A DNA stretch of 64,000 nt, from contig NZ_CP049250.1 in NCBI RefSeq assembly GCF_011046895.1, positions 2,144,501-2,208,500 of the forward strand, written 5' to 3'. This stretch comes from Rhizobium rhizoryzae (GTDB lineage: Bacteria; Pseudomonadota; Alphaproteobacteria; Rhizobiales; Rhizobiaceae). Under the pieces are notes generated by a model that ran no database searches, was not told the DNA's origin, and saw only the letters and a program-made list of their open reading frames with translations. The translations under genes were made by a program, and so were the position numbers. Position 1 is the stretch's first letter, and each line of letters opens with the position of its first letter. This document shows positions 36,783-45,326 of this stretch, piece after piece.

Positions 36783-37646
36783 TCAGCCGATCGTCAAAAG
36801 GATGGCCGTCGTATCGTCCGACTGCTTGTAACGCGGATAGGTAAGGCCATCGGGATCGACTTCGCGTTCCATATGGCGCAGCTCTGCAAAAAGCGGTGCG
36901 AGGCCTTCCGCCGCAGCACGTCTCACCAGTGAAGCCGCATCGTAACGCCCGTAAAGGCTGACGAGGTCTGCAAGTCCATCGGAGCAAACGAGTGCTGTCG
37001 CGCTTCCGTTTGAGTGGATTTTTGTTCGCACGAGGTGATCGGCAGTTTCGGGAACGAGACCGAGCGACCAGACGGTGCCTTCCGGGGTATTCTGTCGTTC
37101 GCGCCCGCGGCGCAATTTCTCCAGTGTCTGCGGATCGTTGACAGCACTGCCCGAGACACCGATGCCACCGACGCGCTCGATATGAAGGCGGGCTGCCGCC
37201 TGTTCGTTGGCAAAAGCATGCGGCAGTGCGGTGAATGTTTCGGCCTCGCCATTCTCATGCAGGAGATACACGACACTGTCTCCAAGGCCGATGAACTCCA
37301 AGCCCGTATCGGACACATGCAGAGCTGCCAACGCAGCGAGCGGCCAGGCATAGCGCGGCTGCTGGCCTGCAGTCTGCAGGAAGGTATCCCGCGCCTGTGT
37401 CGAGATTCCGCGTATGACCTGAACGACATCGGCAGTCGCGTTCAACTGGCGGGCAAGCCGCTCAGCGGCGAACTGTGCAATCCAGGCCGCGTCGGAACCG
37501 AAGCCCGGCATGAATTGCCTGTCGCCCAATCCGGTCGCTCCGTCCACGACAAAGGCGCACGCTTCGTTAAAGCCGAAGCGATCCTCGTTCGCGCGATCGG
37601 CCTTGCCCGGATCCGAGAGGGTTTCGACGATCTCGAGACGGATCAT
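36783..37646 (-). CDS. PP2C-family serine/threonine phosphatase
   Basis: 287 residues forming a PP2C domain. The metal-binding acidic residues are in place: ANEDRFGF, AFVVDGATGLG, VCSDGLADLV and QSDDTTAILL. The start codon overlaps the stop of the ABC ATPase gene (ATGA), so it is the last, translationally coupled gene of the importer operon. PP2C enzymes remove phosphate from Ser/Thr of proteins; here it may dephosphorylate the transporter or a regulator, or a small molecule. No kinase gene is adjacent. Confidence 0.85.
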   Translation of the reverse strand: MIRLEIVETLSDPGKADRANEDRFGFNEACAFVVDGATGLGDRQFMPGFGSDAAWIAQFAAERLARQLNATADVVQVIRGISTQARDTFLQTAGQQPRYAWPLAALAALHVSDTGLEFIGLGDSVVYLLHENGEAETFTALPHAFANEQAAARLHIERVGGIGVSGSAVNDPQTLEKLRRGRERQNTPEGTVWSLGLVPETADHLVRTKIHSNGSATALVCSDGLADLVSLYGRYDAASLVRRAAAEGLAPLFAELRHMEREVDPDGLTYPRYKQSDDTTAILLTIG

Positions 37647-38701
37647 TCCGCGAGCAACATCAGGCCTTCAGGATTGAGCTGAATGGCTACTGGCTGGCCC
37701 GAAATGGGCGGCGGATTGTTGGGGTCGTTGAAGGCATCGAATGCGATGGTGCTGCCCTGCACATCGACTTTCGTGCGCACAACGGAACCGAGGAAGTGCG
37801 AGGAGATGACTGTTCCCTTGAGAGTGCCGCTCGAACTCGTCGGTGCAAGGCTCGCTGCTTCGGGGCGGAAAGCGAGCGAGACCTTGTCTCCTGCCTTCTT
37901 GCCATCGAGCGGTTTCGGCAGGACCAGGACGTGGTCTGCGATGGAGACGACGCCCGATGCAGGCTCGCGCACCTGCGCTTCCACGACGTTCAGGGTGCCG
38001 ACGAAGTTTGCGACGAAGCGGGTTGTCGGTTTGCTGTAAATTTCAGAGGGCGTGCCGATCTGGTCCGCTTTGCCGGCGTTCATGACAACGATACGATCCG
38101 AGATCGACAGCGCTTCTTCCTGATCATGGGTGACGAAAACTGTCGTGATACCCAGCTGGCGCTGGATCTGGCGGATTTCCTCGCGCAGCGAGACACGGAT
38201 CTTCGCGTCAAGCGCAGAAAGCGGCTCATCAAGCAGCAGAACCTGCGGGGCAGGGGCAAGCGCACGGGCAAGCGCCACACGCTGTTGCTGACCGCCGGAC
38301 ATTTGGTAGGGATAGCGGTCCGCCAGATGCTCCAGATGAATGAGCTTCAGCATTTCTTCAACGCGGGCCTTGATCTCAGCCTTCGGTTTGCCCGCGACCT
38401 TGAGTCCGAAAGCGACGTTGTCGAAAACGTTCATGTTCGGAAACAGTGCATAGGCCTGAAACACCATGCCGATATTCCGCTGGTTCGGTTTCAGGCTCGT
38501 CTGGTCTTTTCCGTTGATGACGATCGATCCATCCGAGGGGGTCTCGAAGCCCGCAATCATGCGCAGGATTGTCGTCTTGCCGCAGCCGGATGGCCCGAGG
38601 AAGGAGACGAATTCGCCTTTTTCAATCGACATGTTGAAGTCATGGACGACCTGAACCGGTCCAAATGCCTTCTTGATATGGGAGAGTGTCAAAAAGCTCA
38701 T
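37643..38701 (-). CDS. ABC importer ATPase, PotA/FbpC-like
   Basis: 352 residues. Walker A GPSGCGKTT, Q-loop MVFQAYALFPNMNV, signature MSGGQQQRVALARAL, Walker B VLLLDEP and switch VTHDQEEAL are intact. The C-terminal part (from about residue 240) is a TOBE regulatory domain. The type is that of spermidine/putrescine, iron, thiamine and 2-aminoethylphosphonate importers. It is operonic with two permeases (13 bp upstream) and the PP2C gene. Confidence 0.93.
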   Translation of the reverse strand: MSFLTLSHIKKAFGPVQVVHDFNMSIEKGEFVSFLGPSGCGKTTILRMIAGFETPSDGSIVINGKDQTSLKPNQRNIGMVFQAYALFPNMNVFDNVAFGLKVAGKPKAEIKARVEEMLKLIHLEHLADRYPYQMSGGQQQRVALARALAPAPQVLLLDEPLSALDAKIRVSLREEIRQIQRQLGITTVFVTHDQEEALSISDRIVVMNAGKADQIGTPSEIYSKPTTRFVANFVGTLNVVEAQVREPASGVVSIADHVLVLPKPLDGKKAGDKVSLAFRPEAASLAPTSSSGTLKGTVISSHFLGSVVRTKVDVQGSTIAFDAFNDPNNPPPISGQPVAIQLNPEGLMLLAE

Positions 38702-38714
38702 GTACTAGAATTCC

Positions 38715-39497
38715 TCAGACCGGGCGCTGCGTGGATTTTTGCAGGCGGGAGACCAACTGGATCAAGCCAAGGCAGCCCCAGGTGATGACGAAGGCGATGA
38801 CGGCGAGTGCTGCGGGCTCATAGGCCCGGTTTGCGCCGAGCAACTGCATGTATGGACCGAAGGCCGGACGGTTCAGAAGCGCAGCCATTGTAAATTCACC
38901 GATGACGATGGCAAAGGTCAGGAAGGCGCCGGAAAGCACCGCGACCAGCACGTTCGGCAGGATGATGCGGCCGATGATGGTAATCCAGCCGGCACCCAGG
39001 CTCTGGGCTGCTTCCGTCAAGGTCGTTACATCGATGGTGCGCAGACCGGTGTCGACGGCTCTATACATGTAGGGAAGCGCAAGGGTGGTGTAGCCACAGA
39101 CCAGAAGCAGATCCGTGCCGAAGGCGCTGCCTGTCAGCGGCAGCCAGCTCGACGTGTTGTACAGCCGGATATAGCCGAAAACGATGACAATGGCCGGGAT
39201 GACCAGCGGCAGGAGGGTGACGAACTCGATATACGGACGCAGGAAGGGCAGTTTCAGGCGAACCCAATAGGCTGTCGGCACGACCAGCAATACACCGACC
39301 AGAATGGTGAAGAGCGCGAGCGTGACCGAGTAGGTGAAGGTCTCCCGGAAACGGTCGTCGCCGAACACCTTCATATAGGCATCGAACGAGTATTCGCCGC
39401 GCCGCATCTTCAGCGAGAAATTCGTCATGCCGATGAGCGGCAGGATGAAATAAAGAAGGCCGACGATCAGTGCGGCCCAGGCCCAGAGACGCTTCAT
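38715..39497 (-). CDS. ABC importer permease 2
   Basis: 260 residues from the ATG at 39497, which overlaps the stop of the preceding permease (ATGA); a GTG three codons earlier is less likely. Six hydrophobic helices and the EAA loop (TEAAQSLGAGWITIIGRIILP) of BPD-type membrane subunits. It pairs with the other permease and the PotA-like ATPase. Confidence 0.92.
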   Translation of the reverse strand: MKRLWAWAALIVGLLYFILPLIGMTNFSLKMRRGEYSFDAYMKVFGDDRFRETFTYSVTLALFTILVGVLLVVPTAYWVRLKLPFLRPYIEFVTLLPLVIPAIVIVFGYIRLYNTSSWLPLTGSAFGTDLLLVCGYTTLALPYMYRAVDTGLRTIDVTTLTEAAQSLGAGWITIIGRIILPNVLVAVLSGAFLTFAIVIGEFTMAALLNRPAFGPYMQLLGANRAYEPAALAVIAFVITWGCLGLIQLVSRLQKSTQRPV

Positions 39498-40384
39498 TTC
39501 ATCCACCTTTCGCTGCGTGCACGCAACACGATGTAGACCGTATTGGCAACGCCGGTGACGACGATCATACCGAAAGCAAGAGCATAGCCCAGATGAGGGT
39601 CGCCCAGAACGTCACCGCGGATCTGCGCGAACAAGAGGATCGGCACGATGCTGAGCGACGAGCCCGTCAGCGCGATGGCTGTCGCGACGGCGCCGAAGGC
39701 ATTGGCAAAGAGAAGCGCAAAGGTGCCCAGAATGGCGGGTGTCAGGATAGGCAGGGCAACCATGCGCCAGTACTGCGCATTCGTGGCGCCCAGAATGGAG
39801 GCTGCTTCCCGCCATTCCTTTTTCAGGCCATCGAGCGCTGGCGTGATGATGAGGATCATCAAAGGAATCTGGAAAAAGAGATAAGTGAGCGTCAGACCCC
39901 AGAAGGAGAGGAGATTGAAGCCGAGCGCACGCAGATTTATGCCGAACTGCTGCTGCAGAAAGACGGTGATGATGCCGAGAGGGCCCAATGTGGCGAGAAA
40001 GGCGAATGCCAGGGGGACGCCTGCGAAGTTCGACGCGACGCCCGAAAACGTCAGCAGCGGGCCGCGGATCCAGCGTGGAAGTCCTCCGAGCACAACGGCA
40101 GCAGCGACGAAAAACCCGATGAGGCAGCCGAAGAAGGCCGAGGCGACGCTGATGCGTATCGAGATGCCGTAGGCGGCCATGATGGAGGGTGTGAACAGGT
40201 TGGCAATATTGTCGAGGCTGATGCTGCCGTCCGGTCGCTGGAAGGCTCCGACCACGATCTTCAGTGTTGGCAGTACCATGAACAGCACGACGAAGGCGGC
40301 AAAGGGCAGCACGCCAAGCCAATGCAGGGGCAATCGAAGCCGCTTCACCGGGGCCTTGGCCGCCGGTTGTAACTGTGTGGTCAT
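39494..40384 (-). CDS. ABC importer permease 1
   Basis: 296 residues with six helices and an EAA loop (EWREAASILGATNAQYWRMV). The N-terminal 20 residues are basic and cytoplasmic. Downstream genes overlap or follow within 13 bp. A stable hairpin in the 115-bp gap to the binding-protein gene separates expression levels. Confidence 0.92.
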   Translation of the reverse strand: MTTQLQPAAKAPVKRLRLPLHWLGVLPFAAFVVLFMVLPTLKIVVGAFQRPDGSISLDNIANLFTPSIMAAYGISIRISVASAFFGCLIGFFVAAAVVLGGLPRWIRGPLLTFSGVASNFAGVPLAFAFLATLGPLGIITVFLQQQFGINLRALGFNLLSFWGLTLTYLFFQIPLMILIITPALDGLKKEWREAASILGATNAQYWRMVALPILTPAILGTFALLFANAFGAVATAIALTGSSLSIVPILLFAQIRGDVLGDPHLGYALAFGMIVVTGVANTVYIVLRARSERWMK

Positions 40385-40455
40385 TCCCCTCGTTCCCGCT
40401 CGTTGTGTTTCAACGTTATTGGTTCTGGTGGATGTCAGTCCGATAGTTTTGCGGT

Positions 40456-40484
40456 GCTGCCCCGATCATTGCAACCGGGGCAGC
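40456..40484 (-). terminator. Hairpin after the binding-protein gene
   Basis: Arms GCTGCCCCG / CGGGGCAGC with an 11-nt loop and no T run. It sits between the substrate-binding-protein gene and the permeases, as is common for stabilising the 5' mRNA and lowering downstream expression. Confidence 0.55.
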
Positions 40485-40499
40485 TGCACTTGAAGCCTG

Positions 40500-41606
40500 T
40501 TACTTCACGTTTGCGCCAACGACCTTGTCCCAGCCAGCGGTGACTGCGGCCTTGTTGTCGTCAACTTCCTTGAGGGTCGGGAAGTAAGCCTTTTCGTAGG
40601 CAGCTGCCGGAGGCAGCTTGTCAAGCAGATCCTTCGGAATCTTGTTTGCCTTCGCCATGGCGTTGAAGCGGATCGGGTGGCAGTAGCCCTTCAACCAGCC
40701 GATCTGGCCTTCGTCGGAGTACAGGTGTTCCATCCACAGCTTTGCAGCGTTCGGATGCGGAGCGTAGGCGGAGATGCCCTGCACGTAGACACCGGCGAGA
40801 ACGCCCTTTTCCGGAACGATGACGTCAACCGGCGGGTTGCCGGCAAGTGTCGCCTTGGCGGAAAGCGCGTTGTAGTCCCACATGACGACGATCGGCGTTG
40901 CACCCTGCGCAAGGGTTCCCGACTTGCCGATGACCGGGACGAAGTTGCCAGCCTTGTTCATCTCGGCGAAGTACTTCAGACCTGCTTCGCCAGCTTCCTT
41001 GCCAGCCTTGGCACCGGTTGCCATGCCCGCTGCAAGCACTGCCAGGATTGCCTGGTTGGAAGCACGTGGGTCACCCGCCAGAGCCACCTGGCCAGCATAG
41101 TCCTTCTTCAGAAGGTCAGACCAGTCCTTCGGGGAATTCTTGACCAGATCCTTGTTCACCAGCATCGCCATGACGCCGTAATAGTCGCCGTACCAGTAAC
41201 CGTCAGCGTCCTTTACGTTGTCCGGGATCTCGTTCCAGGTCGATACCTTGTAGGGCTGCAGAAGGCCTTCAGCCTTCATCTGCGGGCCGAAGGCCAGGCC
41301 AACGTCGACAACGTCAGGGGCCTGCGGGCCCTTGTTGTCCTTGTTTGCCTTGATGGCTTCAACTTCATCGGCCGAACCGGCATCCGGGTTCAGTTCGTTG
41401 ACCTTGATTTCCGGATACTTCTTCTTGAAGGCAGCGATAACTTCGCCATAGCCGCACCAGTCATGGGGCAGGGCGATGGTGGTCAGCATGCCTTCCTTCT
41501 TGGCGGCGGCGATCAGCTCTGCGCTTGGTTCTGCGAGTGCCAGGCTGCTTGATGCAACCATGATTGCCGTGGTCAGTGACAGCAGTCTTTTGGTCTTGGT
41601 CATCAC
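40500..41606 (-). CDS. ABC importer periplasmic substrate-binding protein
   Basis: 368 residues. Signal peptide MMTKTKRLLSLTTAIMVASS ending at LALA-EPS (about residue 25). The mature protein is a type II periplasmic binding fold of the iron/polyamine/phosphonate group (APDVVDVGLAFGPQMKAEGL, YWYGDYYGVMAMLVNKDLV, PRASNQAILAVLAAG). Aromatic residues WYGDYYG may line the pocket. The ligand cannot be determined; the neighbouring amine/glutamate catabolism genes make an organic amine plausible. Confidence 0.9.
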   Translation of the reverse strand: MMTKTKRLLSLTTAIMVASSSLALAEPSAELIAAAKKEGMLTTIALPHDWCGYGEVIAAFKKKYPEIKVNELNPDAGSADEVEAIKANKDNKGPQAPDVVDVGLAFGPQMKAEGLLQPYKVSTWNEIPDNVKDADGYWYGDYYGVMAMLVNKDLVKNSPKDWSDLLKKDYAGQVALAGDPRASNQAILAVLAAGMATGAKAGKEAGEAGLKYFAEMNKAGNFVPVIGKSGTLAQGATPIVVMWDYNALSAKATLAGNPPVDVIVPEKGVLAGVYVQGISAYAPHPNAAKLWMEHLYSDEGQIGWLKGYCHPIRFNAMAKANKIPKDLLDKLPPAAAYEKAYFPTLKEVDDNKAAVTAGWDKVVGANVK

Positions 41607-41742
41607 GATGTCCTCCGTTGTCTGGTTCGTGTGGGCGCAACTCGTAGTGCCACTTCATGAATGGCATGTGACACTTTCAAAATGTAGTCTGCCGCGGAAA
41701 TGCTTGTTGTTATTCGGCAGCTTTCCCCTTGTTTTTCTTGTA

Positions 41743-42630
41743 CTAACGCTCCCTGCTAGGGGCAGTCCGCCGAAACAGCCGACTGCGTTCAAAAAGCGTT
41801 TCGAGAGAGTTCATACGCTCTCTCGTCTTTTCCCACGTCGCACTCTGAACGGCTTCGATCAGAGCCTCGACAGTGAAGAGTGTCACCACGGACGAATCCC
41901 AGGCCGATGGGGCCTCGATGCGCACTTTGAAAACATGTTGCGCATGACGAGCCACTGGCGATGCCCAGACGTCTGTGAAGAGGATAATAACCACACCATT
42001 GGCCGCAGCCGTTTCTGCAAGCGTCGCCAACTCCTGCTCATAGCGACGTATGTCGAAAATAACGATGACGTCACCTTCGCTCATGTTGAGCAGATATTGC
42101 GGCCAGGAACTGCGATTGGTGGAGATGAGGGTGGCGCGAGGCCGGATGACCTGCATGTGCGTGAAGAAGTATTCGGCCAGCGCGCCGGTAATGCGCCCGC
42201 CGACGAAATAGACCGATCGCTTGTCGTCCCTCAACAGGGCGGCTGCGGCATCGAAAGTCGCGACATCCATGGTCGACAAGGTTTCGCGCAGATTGTCGGT
42301 GATGGCCTCCGCAAAGCGGTTCAGGATATGTGCCGTCGGAGCACCGGATGCCCAGCGATCATGCTTGGTGATCGGGTTTGAAATGGTGGCTTCAAGTTCG
42401 ACGTGCAGGTGCGCCTGAAATTCCGGATAGCCCTTGTAGCCCAGTTTCTGCACCATGCGCGCGACTGTGGGCGTCGAGACACCGGCATTGTCGGCAGTCG
42501 CAGTAATGCTGCCCAGCCCGGAAACGGGATAGTTCTCCAGCAGGCTGTCTGCGAGCCGTTTTTCAGCCGGGGTTAACCCGTCATAGCGCTGACGGATTAC
42601 CTCCAGCACGGTGTGCGATGGAGATGTCAC
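41743..42630 (-). CDS. RpiR/MurR-family transcriptional regulator
   Basis: 295 residues. An N-terminal HTH_6 domain (about 1-80: RYDGLTPAEKRLADSLLENY, AGVSTPTVARMVQKLGYKGY) is followed by a SIS sugar-phosphate-type domain (about 130-260: VYFVGGRITGALAEYFFTHM, EGDVIVIFDIRRYEQE). It lies between the ABC operon (same strand, 136 bp downstream) and the divergent amidohydrolase/permease/ligase operon, so it likely regulates both. A palindrome at 42712 is the candidate site. Confidence 0.92.
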   Translation of the reverse strand: MTSPSHTVLEVIRQRYDGLTPAEKRLADSLLENYPVSGLGSITATADNAGVSTPTVARMVQKLGYKGYPEFQAHLHVELEATISNPITKHDRWASGAPTAHILNRFAEAITDNLRETLSTMDVATFDAAAALLRDDKRSVYFVGGRITGALAEYFFTHMQVIRPRATLISTNRSSWPQYLLNMSEGDVIVIFDIRRYEQELATLAETAAANGVVIILFTDVWASPVARHAQHVFKVRIEAPSAWDSSVVTLFTVEALIEAVQSATWEKTRERMNSLETLFERSRLFRRTAPSRER

Positions 42631-42711
42631 TGGTCTTCAATTCCCCTTCCGGTCTTATGCCGGTTTAGCGCCAGTTAACATTTGTGACAGCCCAAGAGTC
42701 AATCCGGCGAC

Positions 42712-42727
42712 TGAAAAGAAATTTTCA
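42712..42727. promoter_or_regulatory. Candidate RpiR operator
   Basis: TGAAAAGAAATTTTCA is an inverted repeat TGAAAA-N4-TTTTCA in the divergent promoter region, 82 bp before the RpiR start and 77 bp before the + strand gene. The form fits sites described for RpiR-type regulators in general. Confidence 0.5.
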
Positions 42728-42803
42728 AAAAATCGTTGACGATGACAAGATGATGAAGAATTCTCTTCGCCACACCCTCAAGGCATGATGCTGGATAAAA
42801 GCA

Positions 42804-43577
42804 ATGTTGGCGCAAACGGACTTCCTGACTGAACGCGACGGGCAACCGGTCGCCGTGGAAAATGCCGATGGGCGTAGCGCCGTTGTGCTGGTTTGCGAGC
42901 ATGCTTCCTTGCGCCTGCCGGAGGCCGTTGGCACGTTGGGGCTTTCGGACGATGCGCTGTCATCGCACATCGCATGGGATCCGGGTGCATTGGCAGTCTC
43001 CCGGCTGATGTCCAAAAGTCTGGATGCCACGCTGATTTACCAGCGCTTTTCCCGGCTCGTCTATGATTGCAATCGTCCTCCGGAATCGCCTGCCGCCATG
43101 CGCGATGTCAGCGAGGTCTTTCGTATCCCTGGCAACGAGAACCTGAGCGAGCAGGAGAAGGTGGCCCGGACGCAGGCCCTCTATTTTCCTTTCCAGAACC
43201 GCATCCGCGATGAGCTCGAGGCGCGCGCGAGCCGTGGCCAACCTGCTGTTCTGGTGACCGTGCATTCGTTCACACCTGTCTATTTCGGCAAGCCGCGCGA
43301 GGTTGAGATCGGGATCCTGCACGATACCGATAGCCGTCTGGCTGACCGCATGCTTGCCGCTGCTGCCGATACATCGCTCTACCGCGTGGAGCGCAATGAG
43401 CCTTATGGTCCGGCGGACGGTGTGACCCATACGCTGGAGCTTCATGCCCTACCGAACGGGCTTCTGAACGTGATGATCGAAGTGCGTAACGATTTGATAG
43501 AAGACGAAGTCGGCCAAGGGGTCGTGGCTGATTTTCTGATCGGCCTGTTGCGGGAAAGCCTGCAGCAGCCGGAATAA
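42804..43577 (+). CDS. N-formylglutamate amidohydrolase-family protein
   Basis: 257 residues of the FGase family (PF05013): VVLVCEHASLRLPEAVG, SHIAWDPGALAVSRLM, FSRLVYDCNRPPES and VTVHSFTPVYFG are the expected metal-binding and substrate segments. Family enzymes cleave N-formyl-glutamate (histidine degradation) or related acyl/glutamyl amides. No hut gene is present; beside a glutamine-synthetase-like ligase it may instead hydrolyse a gamma-glutamyl or N-acyl intermediate (inference). The start TTG/ATG region has no strong ribosome site. Confidence 0.85.
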   Translation: MLAQTDFLTERDGQPVAVENADGRSAVVLVCEHASLRLPEAVGTLGLSDDALSSHIAWDPGALAVSRLMSKSLDATLIYQRFSRLVYDCNRPPESPAAMRDVSEVFRIPGNENLSEQEKVARTQALYFPFQNRIRDELEARASRGQPAVLVTVHSFTPVYFGKPREVEIGILHDTDSRLADRMLAAAADTSLYRVERNEPYGPADGVTHTLELHALPNGLLNVMIEVRNDLIEDEVGQGVVADFLIGLLRESLQQPE

Positions 43578-43679
43578 AAAGAAGACCCGGGGAGACAGTT
43601 GTTGGCGTGCCCGCAACCAGAAGGGAGCGGGAGAGAATTCGAGGCCGTTCAGGCGGCCATTCGATAACAGGGGAACGTC

Positions 43680-45254
43680 ATGTCAAATTACACGGAGAAT
43701 GACAAGAAAGAGGACGTGCAGATCCTGCACTCCATGGGCTATGCGCAGGAACTAGAACGGCGCATGAGCTCCTTTTCCAATTTTGCGATTTCCTTTTCCA
43801 TTATCTGCATTCTTTCCGGCGGCATCAATTCGCTGGGGCAGGCGACAGCGGGCGCCGGCGGCGCCTCCATCGGTATAGGCTGGCCCTTGGGTTGCCTGAT
43901 CTCTGGCATCTTTGCGCTCGGTCTTGCCCAGATCAGCTCTGCCTATCCTACCGCAGGCGGCCTCTATCATTGGGGCTCCATTCTGGGTAACCGGTTCACC
44001 GGCTGGCTCTCGGCCTGGCTCAACCTGCTCGGTCTTGTCACCGTTCTCGGCGCGATCAACGTCGGCACTTTCTATTTCTTCTTCGGGGCCTTCGGCTCCA
44101 CATTCGGCATTGAAGACACGCTGACGCACCGCGTGCTGTTTGTGGCCGTCATCACCGCGCTTCAGGCCCTGATCAACCATTTCGGTATCGGTCTCACCGC
44201 AAAGCTGACGGATTTCTCCGGCTACCTGATCCTGGCAACCGCAGTGGTTTTGACCGTTGTTTGCCTTGCCAGCGCACCATCCTACGACTTTGCGCGCCTC
44301 TTCACATTCGGCAATTATACCGGCCAGCCGACGATGGCAGCCGATGGCACCATGACGGGCGCTGCCGTCTGGCCAACGGCGGTGTCTGGTGGCATGGCAT
44401 TTCTGCTGGGCCTTCTGCTGCCGATCTACACGATCACAGGTTATGACGCGTCGGCCCACACATCTGAGGAAACCGTGAAGGCTGCCGTGTCCGTGCCGAA
44501 GGGCATGGTGTCATCCGTCATCTGGTCTACCGTCTTCGGCTACATCATGCTCTGCGCCTTCGTGCTGATGCTGCCGAACATGGATGACGCCGCCAAACAG
44601 GGCTGGAATGTCTTCTTCTGGGCCATGGATGCCCAGGTGAATGGCACGGTGAAGACTATCCTTTACGTCCTGATCTTCCTCGCACAGCTTCTTTGCGGGC
44701 TGGCGACGGTAACCTCCGTTTCACGCATGATCTATGCCTTTTCGCGTGACAAGGGACTTCCGGCCTCATCCGCTCTCGCGAAGGTCAGCAGCAAGTACCG
44801 AACACCGGTTGCTGCGATCTGGACAGGTGCAGTCCTGGCGGTTCTGTTCGTCTGGTTCACGTCTGCCATCACCATTGCCGGGACGCCTGCCTATTCCATC
44901 GTCGTCTCCTGCACGGTCATCTTCATATTCCTGTCCTTCGTCCTACCCATCGCACTGGGATTTGCCGCTATCGGCACGTCAAAATGGCCGGTGATGGGCC
45001 CCTGGAACATGGGGGTAGGCGCGTACAAGCTCGTGGCCATTCTCGCGGTGGTTTCGATGGCCATCATTTTCTATATCGGGGTGCAGCCGCCAAATGACTG
45101 GGCGCTTGAAATCACGCTCGGCTTCCTGGTTCTGACCGCCATCGTCTGGTTCGGCTTCGAGAACCGCCGCTTCCAAGGCCCGCCGATCGGCGATGCCATT
45201 GCCAAGCGCAAGGAGCAGATCGCTGCTGCGGAGGCGGCCGTCGGCGAGGCGTGA
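43680..45254 (+). CDS. APC-family amino acid/amine permease
   Basis: 524 residues with about twelve helices. FSNFAISFSIICILSGGINS near the N-terminus, AYPTAGGLYHWGS and ITGYDASAHTSEET are typical of the GABA/choline-type (ACT) branch of the APC superfamily. It imports an amino acid or amine by ion symport. AGGGGAACG precedes the ATG. It is second in the operon; a hairpin follows before the ligase gene. Confidence 0.92.
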   Translation: MSNYTENDKKEDVQILHSMGYAQELERRMSSFSNFAISFSIICILSGGINSLGQATAGAGGASIGIGWPLGCLISGIFALGLAQISSAYPTAGGLYHWGSILGNRFTGWLSAWLNLLGLVTVLGAINVGTFYFFFGAFGSTFGIEDTLTHRVLFVAVITALQALINHFGIGLTAKLTDFSGYLILATAVVLTVVCLASAPSYDFARLFTFGNYTGQPTMAADGTMTGAAVWPTAVSGGMAFLLGLLLPIYTITGYDASAHTSEETVKAAVSVPKGMVSSVIWSTVFGYIMLCAFVLMLPNMDDAAKQGWNVFFWAMDAQVNGTVKTILYVLIFLAQLLCGLATVTSVSRMIYAFSRDKGLPASSALAKVSSKYRTPVAAIWTGAVLAVLFVWFTSAITIAGTPAYSIVVSCTVIFIFLSFVLPIALGFAAIGTSKWPVMGPWNMGVGAYKLVAILAVVSMAIIFYIGVQPPNDWALEITLGFLVLTAIVWFGFENRRFQGPPIGDAIAKRKEQIAAAEAAVGEA

Positions 45255-45275
45255 AACGGTTTTGAACAATCATCG

Positions 45276-45302
45276 CCGCCGCACGGGAGGTGCGGCGGTT
45301 TT
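45276..45302 (+). terminator. Hairpin with short T tract between permease and ligase genes
   Basis: CCGCCGCAC-GGGAG-GTGCGGCGG followed by TTTT. It lies inside the operon, so it may attenuate the downstream ligase and dehydrogenases rather than end transcription. Confidence 0.6.
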
Positions 45303-45326
45303 CCATTCGAGAACGGATAAAGAAAA

